Shown: piece by piece, positions 56,752 through 64,000 of the stretch
Layout: each line of letters begins with the position of its first letter
How positions within the stretch are numbered: position 1 is the stretch's first letter
NCBI GenBank assembly: GCA_037157565.1
Contig: JAZHRO010000039.1
Location: forward strand, 48,360,001 to 48,424,000
Direction: 5' to 3'
Source of the DNA: Thalassia testudinum
Lineage: Eukaryota > Streptophyta > Magnoliopsida > Alismatales > Hydrocharitaceae
DNA: 64,000 nt
Position numbers and translations under genes: made by a program
Notes under the pieces: generated by a model
The model's database searches: none
What the model saw: only the letters and a program-made list of their open reading frames with translations
Told to the model about the DNA's origin: nothing

Positions 56752-57540
56752 GGGAGGGACCCGAGAACCTCGATCTCTTGACTCTCCTAGATTTAACCCA
56801 AAACCCACCCATGAACCAGATCCAGGACAAGGTGTTGGATAACTTCAGGAACGCCATCCAATCTTTAGAAGCTCAGCCAACACCATGCACTGAAGCATTA
56901 GAGCCTATGATAAAAATGATTGATGAGCTGAATAGCTCTTTATTGGATTTGCTCCAAAGCGTTAAGGATAGAGACCTGGGTGAGTTTCTTCTTGGGAAGT
57001 TATCGAGGTTGAGAATGACATGTATGGTTGCACTAGTCAAATCTTGGGATGATTCTCAAGATGAACCATATTTAGGAGAGCCAATGTCTGAACCTGCTCA
57101 GACGCCTGTCGGGGGAGATACATATTCTGAGACTTAAGATGACCAGATTGGTCTAGAGCAACCATTTGAGGATGAACCGATTGATTCACCTAAGATCCCC
57201 AAGTCAGGAAACGAAGAAAATTATGTCTCCTTGGATCATGAAATGATTTATGATTTTGAGACATATATAAATGAGGATCATAAATTCTTTGACTCTGAGG
57301 GTGAAGAATCTTTAGGTGAAGTCTCACTTGAGCATAAGGAAAATGATTTTAGTGAGAAAACGGGCATGAGGAATCTGATGAACCATTGGACAGCCCGATA
57401 ATAGAGGAATTTGATTCGATTGGGGTTAATTTGGAGGATCCAAATCTTGATGATTCAATCAATGACCCCATTCCTCATCCACACCCTGAAAAGCTGACTT
57501 TTGAGATCATTGTGCCCAAGTCAATCTTGATTCAGCCATG
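56752..57540 (+). pseudogene. Acidic reading frame of element D, middle part
   Basis: This frame continues in D after the solo LTR: a helical stretch (IQDKVLDNFRNAIQSLEAQ; IKMIDELNSSLLDLLQSV) up to a stop at 57135-57137. Very acidic sequence follows (DEPIDSPKIPKSGNEEN; FFDSEGEESLGEVSLEHK) with a frameshift near 57360. No similarity to gag or pol domains was recognised. The two halves around the solo LTR are one frame apart, so the frame was already shifted or mutated. Confidence 0.5.
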
Positions 57541-58370
57541 ATTTCTGGACTTGGGAGAATCATATGGGGTGAATGATATGCTAGAGGTCCCAGAGCTTGA
57601 GCTCTTGATTTCGGAGGATAGGAAGTTGGAATTAAAAATCTGGGAATCTAATTTTGAGGGAACTTTGATTTTGGATCTGAGGATTCCTGTTGACCTGAAA
57701 CCACCTACCTTCTATCAGGACCCTTATGATATCTTTCGCGTTCGACCCAAGCCTGGAATAATTGTCTATCTTCCTGAGCTGAACTATAAGTGGACGCTCG
57801 ATTTTAATGAATTAGATCAACCCGTTGTCCGACACTTTGGTCTTGGGTTGTACACCACAAAACTGCAAGCCCGGCCCCGCAAACACAATAATCTTAGGTT
57901 TTGGGTGATTTTCATCCAGAACCTTAGAACCACTCGACCCTGGGGCATGGGTTTGCAACATAATCTGGTCCACGTCTGTGGACATCTTCTACTGACGGGT
58001 TTCAGGATAAACCTTTTGATTTTGATTCTGACCCGCACTTATGAATTCCCAACTTCTTCTTTGTATGTATATTATGCCTAGCTAAAGGCATTAAACTTAG
58101 GGCATGTGTATACTCACTTCTCTCTACGAAGTTGACCGGGTTGTCACGAAATTCAGGTGATATTCTATTTACTCCACCCTTTTCATGTCTCTGTTTTTAC
58201 AATGAGGACATTGCATCATTTAGGCATGGGGGGTGGATACTTTATCTTGAAATCATTTTGTTAACTCCGTAGAATTTCTTTTAGTTTCTGTTTTACAAAA
58301 AAAAAATTCAAAAAGATAAAAAAAAGAAAATAGAATTAGGAGAAGAGAACTTAGGCTTTTAGGCGTTATT
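57541..58370 (+). CDS. Unrecognised reading frame of element D, copy 1
   Basis: The open frame 57551-58081 (176 codons) encodes an acidic protein with the core ILDLRIPVDLKPPTFYQDP, YDIFRVRPKPG, HFGLGLYTTKL and a basic segment RPRKHNNLRFWVIF. It ends just before a 3' tail with the CAATGAGGACATTG box and GGCATGGGGGG tract (58199-58233). The unit is repeated downstream. No motif of retroelement enzymes is present. Function is unknown. Its place, directly upstream of the 3' UTR landmark, is where integrase ends in autonomous elements. Confidence 0.5.
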
Positions 58371-59215
58371 AACTTTAGGAAATGATACGAGAGGACCTAA
58401 ACACTCAGACTTTTCAAGAAATGATACGAGAGCATAAGTTCTTGATGTTGAAGGATAGAATTGTTCAAATGAAAACCTGGGAGGCTAATTCTGAGGGAAC
58501 TACAATTTTGGATCTGAGGGTTCCTGTTGACCTAAAACCACCTACTTTCTACCGGGACCCTTATGATATCTTTCACGTGCAACCTAAGCTCGAAATAACT
58601 GATTATTCTTCTGAGCTAAATGTTAAGAGGACATCCGAACCTATTAAACCATCTTTACCCATTGTCCAACACTTTGGTCTTGGGTTGCACACCACAAAAC
58701 TATAGGCCTGGCCCCGCAAACACAATAATCTTAGTTTCTGGGTGATTTTCATCCAGAACCTTAGAACCACTCGACCCCGGGGCATGGGTCTGCACCATAA
58801 CTTGGTCCACATTTGTGGACATATTCTGTTGGCGGGTTTAAGGATCAATATTTTTATTTTTGATTCTAACTCGCACTTGTGAATTCTCAATTTCTTTCTT
58901 GTATGTATGTTATGCCTAGCTCAAGGCACTAAATTTAACACGTGTGTATACTCTCTTCTCTCTACGGAGCTGATCGGATTTTCACGAAATTTAGGTGATA
59001 TTCTATTTACTCTGCCCTTTTCATGTCTTTATTTTTACAATGAAGACATTGCATCATTTAGGCATGAGGGGGTGGATACTTTATCCTGAAATCATTTTGT
59101 TAACTCCATAGAATTGCTTTTAGTTTCTTTTTTAAAAAAAATTAAAAATTAAATAAAAAAAGAATTATGAGAAGAGAACTTAGGCATTTTGAGGTTATTA
59201 ACTTTAGGAAATGAT
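58371..59215 (+). pseudogene. Unrecognised reading frame of element D, copy 2
   Basis: A tandem copy of the previous unit, offset by about 838 bp. The frame 58382-58705 again reads TILDLRVPVDLKPPTFYRDP and YDIFHVQPKLE, then HFGLGLHTTKL, followed by an early TAG at 58703-58705 where copy 1 reads on. The basic segment and the rest persist beyond the stop. Its tail repeats the ATTG box and purine tract (59039-59073). Its start is shorter than that of copy 1. Confidence 0.55.
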
Positions 59216-60315
59216 ACGATGGGACCTGAACACTTAGACTCTTCAGGTCTTCAGGCTTAATTAGCCCAGGTGTTCACTCGAATGTAGACTTAGTCTCGAC
59301 TCCTCGCCAATTCAAATTCATCTTTAATCTGGTGAATAAATTGGGGTAATAAGTATGCGACTTATCAACCTACCCTCTGACTTGAGGGGATTTTAAGTCT
59401 AAGCATCTACACACTATTCACACTGACTCACTTTCCGACGGTTTTAACGGAAATTAGGTAGCTAATGAACCGACTATGGTGGTATGGCTAGCAAGTTGTC
59501 GTGGGTAACAGCCCATTGGCCGGTTGTCCAGGACCTAACCACAAGATCATTTTCTTTGTATAGCATTTAGGTAAATCTTAAATCAAGGAAGCCACCTACT
59601 TAAAAAAGAGAGAGAGAGAAAAAAGAAAAGAAACACCCAAAAAGCAAAAAAAATAGAAAAAGGAGAAAATAAAAAAAAGATAAAATAGTAAAGCCACACT
59701 TCACCTCACAAGCATGGCTGGCAAGTGATCGTAGGTAACGGCCCATTGGCCTGTTGTCCAGAGCCCAGCTCACAAAAATGCACAATAATTCCCAAAACAC
59801 TTAGGGAAGAAGTGGGGAAGTAGAATAAACTGGGGAGATATACACTGGGTTCGCCCTTATGTTGACCCCATAAATAAAAGTAGGGAGAAAGCTACTATTA
59901 GAAAAGATAAACCTTTAGGCAAGGTCACCTAAAATCGTAGAAACCTGAAGTTCGTTTTAATGGCCACCTAGTGAGTCTTTCACTCTTTTCACTAGATGCT
60001 TAGCACTTAGAGTCCTTTTCGAGTCTTAGACAGGTCGGGTAGCTGTAAAAAGTTATCCCGACACTCTCAAATTCCAAAAGTCCAAAAAAAATAAGAAAAG
60101 AAGAAAAACAAAAAAATGTATCTTCCCTTTTCAAATAAGGTGAGGACTTGGGCGGTCTACATTATGGCAGACACCCGGGTACTGTTGAGTCTTCGTAGTT
60201 TAGGACCTTAGTAGAAATTTTCTATTGTTAATAAACAACATGGGCCTAAGCGATCGAATCCTAATTCTGATTTTATACATAGCATGTGGTTTAATTTTGC
60301 TAGAGACTAGCAAAA
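59216..60315 (+). other. 3' untranslated region of element D
   Basis: It is similar over about 1 kb to the 3' UTR of element C (reverse complement of 39570-40620), for example GGCTGGCAAGTGATCG and GGCCTGTTGTCCAGAGCCC. It includes a purine-rich run (59598-59690) like that in C. No gene is seen. Confidence 0.75.
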
Positions 60316-60331
60316 GATAAGTATGGGGGTA
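60316..60331 (+). promoter_or_regulatory. Polypurine tract of element D
   Basis: GATAAGTATGGGGGTA lies directly before the 3' LTR start TGATGTAG and is preceded by GACTAGCAAAA as in A and C. Confidence 0.82.
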
Positions 60332-62044
60332 TGATGTAGACACATCTATTTAGGTTAAAATGCCTATTTATGCATGTTCCTAGGCTTAGATTTGCATTTC
60401 ATGTTATAAATATTACATAGCATGTATCATTTTGCATTTAGAGTAGTTGTATATATTTTAGGTTAATTAGGTCCTTTTTATGGTCAGGAGAGAAGAAGAC
60501 TTATTTTAGGGCCTCGGATGGACGATCGGACTGTATGGATCTGATCAGGACGATGATCGAAGTTTAATGCCTCCGAAATCATCTAGATCGGAGTCCCGTA
60601 GCATCATATGAAGTCTGAGGAAGATCAATGGCCAGGGGGCTATGTGACATCCGTACGAGTTTCGGATGGAAAATCTGACCGTACGGATGGATCCGGAGCA
60701 ACGATCGCAGTCCAGCAACATAGGAATCATCTTGATCTAAGCACCGTGGCACCCTTTGCAACAAAAAGAAGAATGGATGGCCTAGATGGCGTCACATAGT
60801 GCCATCCAGGCCTCCCAACACCGACTAGCAACAATTGAAGGCACCTCCTCATCATCACTGATCCCGCACCACTGCCGTTGGATCAAGATCCAACGGTTGA
60901 GGATTCTTCTCCACCGTGTGCGTTAAGATGCCCGAGTGACGATCTGGATGTCTTGGCGTAGTGGTGGAGGCATGGGCTTTCAACGAAGGGGTGCGGGTTC
61001 GAAACCCACTACCCCCCCAATTGAGCGTCGGAAGCAGCAGCAACGTAGCGTAAGCACGCACGTAGCAGGGACAATGCAGGGCATGCACGCATGCCAGCAT
61101 CTGCACTGCAGCGCCAGTGCAGTGCCAGCGCGCGAGCGTGCACGCGCCAGCTGGACGTAAGCAACGGGGAGGGTGGATCTTCAGCAACACATACGCGGGC
61201 CTTTAGTGACGCTTGCAGCTGTCACTAATGGCTCGTGTGTTCAAGCAAGAGGAATTGAAGGGTAGATCTTCAACGACAGCTGTAGGGACCTTTAGCGACA
61301 TTTACGAACGTCAGTAATGACCCAGATGCAAATTTGTTCTTCCTCTTCCACTATAAAGGGACCTACCCACCACCATTCCAAACCATCTCTACCTACATTA
61401 CTCCCACCTACTCCTAGCTCTAGAAAGCCTACCAATGCTCCATTAGAGCTTACTCTTAAACTCCTAAGACTCCTATTAGTGTAGCATCCCTTTGCCCTAC
61501 CAAATATTCCTCCATCTTCCCATCACCATTCATAGGTCGCCTTGGACCCTTCCTCCCACCTCCATTCCGGTAGCAGATCATCTCCACCTCCTCACCTCCA
61601 TTCCGGAGCCACGCTGAAGCTTTCCTCTACCCAACATCCTCCTGCATCTCACCTCCGTCATCCCACTCCTCACCTCCTTCGTCCAAGCTTCCACCAGGCA
61701 CCATCGTCTCACCGAACAGCCGATTCCGGAGATTCCTTCTCACCTCCCTCTCTTTTTATTGTAATAGACAATTGTGCAATATATATCATATTTGCTTCTA
61801 TCTCCATTGTGATGCATATTGTTTTCTTGCTTTATAAAAACAAACGAAAAAAAATAATAAAACCCCAAAACACCAAAAACAAACTAAACGAAGCGTAGTT
61901 TTCAAGCAGGGTAAACGTTGCCTCCCTGTGTTCAACTCGGGACTCCCTTGGAGTTTCAGTAAAATTTTATTTGATAACATTTTTGCAATTACAACGACGG
62001 ATTACTCTTAACCCCGATTTCAAACACGTGAAATGCGTACATCA
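60332..62044 (+). repeat. 3' LTR of element D
   Basis: This 1713-bp uninterrupted LTR runs from TGATGTAGACACATC to GCGTACATCA. In order it has a GATC hairpin (GCCGTTGGATC/GATCCAACGG, about 60873-60898), the tRNA-like module (60954-61006), the CTTTAGTGACGCTTG/AGCTGTCACTAATGG pair (about 61201-61231), TATA (61352) and the U5 landmark (about 61917). Confidence 0.94.
60954..61006 (+). other. tRNA-like module, element D 3' LTR
   Basis: A box TGGCGTAGTGGTGGAG (60954-60969) and B box GGTTCGAAACC (60996-61006), the latter inside a T-arm-like hairpin GCGGG/CCCAC. It is about 345 bp upstream of the TATA box, in sense orientation. Confidence 0.65.
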
Positions 62045-62049
62045 GTTGG

Positions 62050-63041
62050 CATCCGCAAGTTAGCAAACATAATTTCTTTGCATAGCCCTGGCAGTAACCA
62101 CCCATTTCGCCGCCAAGTCAGTCGCCTTGCTAGGGGTGGCAGGACTGGGCTCGGTAAAGGACTTAATCATTATGGAGCTAGGAATAAATCTCAGCCCCAA
62201 GGTATCCACCTACACAATAAGAAGACATGAAGTGTTCAAACACGGTGGAAAAAGTACTATGGGGAGATGTGTTAGGAAAGCTACTTACCACCTGGAGGTA
62301 GTAGAAGTAGATGTTCTTCATATTAACCCTCCCATAAGAAGGGTGAGCCCTGGTCATGGCATCTTGAAGATACTGAAGTAGCTGCCTCTCCAAGTCTATC
62401 AGGGTGGGGTCGACACCTCAGGCTTGGGACGCTGAGGAACTCCCAGGAGAAGGCAAAGGGCCACTAGAGGAAGTGGCCTGGAGAGCGACGGCAAGATCCT
62501 AGCTGGGAGACATCGCTTAAAGAGCAGCATGGGCAGAACTGGCACCCCCTGTCCAAGAATCATGGGCCCACCCATGTTTTGGGAACTAGTGGAGGCGCTA
62601 GCCCCAGGGGCTCCAGTCATAGGTTGCGGCAGCTCAAATATACTGCAAACCATAAAGCTCTTCCCCTTAGTCGCTTGCTCGACCATGTGGGAAAATGTGG
62701 TGCAGGCCCGGACAAAGTAGGTGGAAATCCGGCCTGGCCCCTTTCGTCCCATTCAGCGGAGACCTCCACACCTCCAACCTCCGCCAAACTTTGTTGACAG
62801 GAAGGTGATGCGGGAACTCCTCCCTCACCACCCTCCTCTTCCAAACCAGAGGAGGTCTACATGGGGCTTGTGTGCCTCTTCCTCCATCGAAGGGGCATCT
62901 CCTTCGAGTTGCTGGAGGCCTCTCCCTTTTACTTCCTTTTGTCCTCCGGGTGGCGAGGGGGCCACTATTCTCTCCTGTCCCCCGGGATTCATGCTTCACC
63001 ACTTCCCTCCTAGACCTGTGAGACTTGATCGGACAACAATC
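62050..63041 (-). pseudogene. Unknown minus-strand gene, 5' segments
   Basis: The minus-strand reading, with stops and frame changes, includes TYFVRACTTFSHMVEQATK (about 62720), a Ser/Pro-rich part (ATSSSGPLPSPGSSSASQA, about 62450), LIDLERQLLQYLQDAMTRA and VNMKNIYFYYLQ (about 62400-62300). After a splice-like GTAAGT...TGTAG interval (about 62285-62210) it reads PSKATDLAAKWVVTARAMQR (about 62130-62070). The last part joins the coiled-coil segment at 50026 once element D is removed. Its upstream end is cut by LTR H at 63042. Confidence 0.5.
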
Positions 63042-64000
63042 TGTATAGCGTAAAAATAATGATTTAATTATGTCGTTATCGTAGTATAATGTCACAATGC
63101 AAATAGATGTCGTGTCATTTTATTTATTTACATAATTTTTACTGATTTATTCTACGTCGTTTATTGGGAGGTGATTATTGATATACATCACTCTCTATAT
63201 TCCAAAAATGCTCTTTTACTCCAAAAATGTTAATTATATTTACAAATGAATCAAATTAATCAAAGAATGAATGAATGCATTAATTATGTGCAAAAGAATC
63301 AATTAATTGCTAACTAAATTGCCTTAAACATATCTATAACTAATCAGGCATAAAAAACTAAGTAAAACAACTCTATGTTAGTTATGTATAATTATCCTAA
63401 ATAATACCTAAGTATAGGTACAAAAATAATAAACAAATACACTAACAACTACTATATTAACATATATACAAACCTACTAACTAATATTAAACCTTAGACA
63501 AATTATATGCAACCTAACTAAACTAAACTACTATACAAGGCTACACTGACAGACATAAGTGTCGCCAAAGCCTTCAAAAACGTTACTAAAGACTTATGTA
63601 CATAAAAGGCTTAAACAAACACTTATATAAATACATTACTCTTTATATATAAATATACAGTGTACATGCATCTACAGTACATATGTATACTTTATCTATT
63701 ATACATATACTCATACATATACTATTTATATATATATATAAATATATATACAGTATACATATTATACATATACTTATATACTACATAAGTATACATAAAC
63801 ATATATACACACCGTACACACACAAGACTAACACTCACAAAGCTCACAACACTTAGTTTCTTAAGTCACTCACACTCACACAACACCCAGCCAAATTTTC
63901 AGCCATTAGTTCTCTTACACTCAACCCTCACTTTACAAAAAATTATTTTTTTAATTGACGGACCGACTCGGTGCACGTGATACACAGTACCCTCATGGGT
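63042..64000 (-). repeat. Athila-related LTR (H), runs off the window
   Basis: The minus-strand LTR end TTTTACGCTATACA lies at 63042. A degenerate U5 landmark (CACCTCCCAATAAACGACG, about 63183-63165) and a TTAGTAACG/GGCGACACTTATG pair (about 63555-63595) follow. The rest is AT-rich with AT microsatellite-like runs (63640-63800). No gene is seen. The other end and the target duplication partner lie outside the window. Confidence 0.55.

Larger units (their letters stand above)
50027..62044 (+). mobile_element. Non-autonomous Athila-like LTR element (element D)
   Basis: This 12,018-bp insertion is bounded by perfect GTTGG duplications (50022-50026 and 62045-62049). LTRs start TGATGTAGACACATC and end GCGTACATCA. 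It has a degenerate tRNA-Asp primer site and a polypurine tract of its own. Its leader (53604-54780) and 3' UTR (59260-60315) resemble those of element C, but no gag domain, protease, RT or integrase is found. It carries a Tyr-rich frame and an unrecognised, duplicated frame instead. It must depend on enzymes from an autonomous relative. Two later solo LTRs are nested in it; without them it is about 8.5 kb. Confidence 0.9.

Noticed and set aside
1..64000. CRISPR arrays, rRNA genes, bacterial operons or integrated virus
   Set aside because: No regular spacer array, rRNA sequence, prokaryotic gene arrangement or non-retroelement viral gene is visible. Spliced introns and LTR elements indicate plant nuclear DNA.

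Overview
The window is nuclear DNA of a flowering plant. The evidence is one spliced plant gene of the cellulose synthase-like A (CslA) family, set in nested Ty3/gypsy LTR retrotransposons of the Athila type (tRNA-Asp primer sites, a protease-RT-RNase H-integrase order, long 3' untranslated regions), plus an L1-like LINE remnant. Codon and intron features do not let me choose between monocot and eudicot.

Layout. 1-5161 is the 3' end of a + strand Athila element (A: decayed integrase, 3' UTR, 3' LTR). A sits inside the 5' LTR of a second + strand Athila element (B: truncated 5' LTR 5162-6110, decayed gag-pol 7447-12790, 3' LTR 14143-18290). B's 3' LTR carries a 2380-bp solo LTR of a different (Tekay/Del-like) family with a perfect TTACC duplication. 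B itself sits in an older Athila-type LTR, of which 18291-19531 remains. 19532-22200 is AT-rich, with a field of short degenerate palindromes. 22481-32746 is the CslA gene: seven recognisable exons on the + strand with all glucosyl/mannosyltransferase motifs, but without its C-terminal exons. An antisense LINE remnant lies in its second intron.

From 34.2 kb onward the window is TE on TE. A minus-strand, coiled-coil reading frame of unknown family runs from 63041 down to 36160. It is cut by three insertions, each with a 5-bp target duplication: a solo LTR F (36451-37819, CCTCC), a complete Athila element C on the minus strand (37914-49648, GAGGG) and a complete element D on the + strand (50027-62044, GTTGG). 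Element D has the 5' leader and 3' UTR of C-type elements but no pol. Instead it carries a Tyr-rich reading frame and an unrecognised, tandemly duplicated one, so it looks like a non-autonomous partner. Two further solo LTRs (50950-52899, CCCAC; 55195-56751, GGGAG) are nested inside D. The window ends in another minus-strand LTR (63042-64000).

The most unusual signal is a tRNA-like module with Pol III-type A and B boxes. It occurs seven times, always in the sense strand of an Athila-type LTR and mostly about 340-380 bp upstream of the LTR TATA box. Several LTR families also share hairpins: a TTTAGTGACG-type palindrome, GATC-centred hairpins and a CAGACGTCTG palindrome. All identifications come from reading motifs; no database search was possible.
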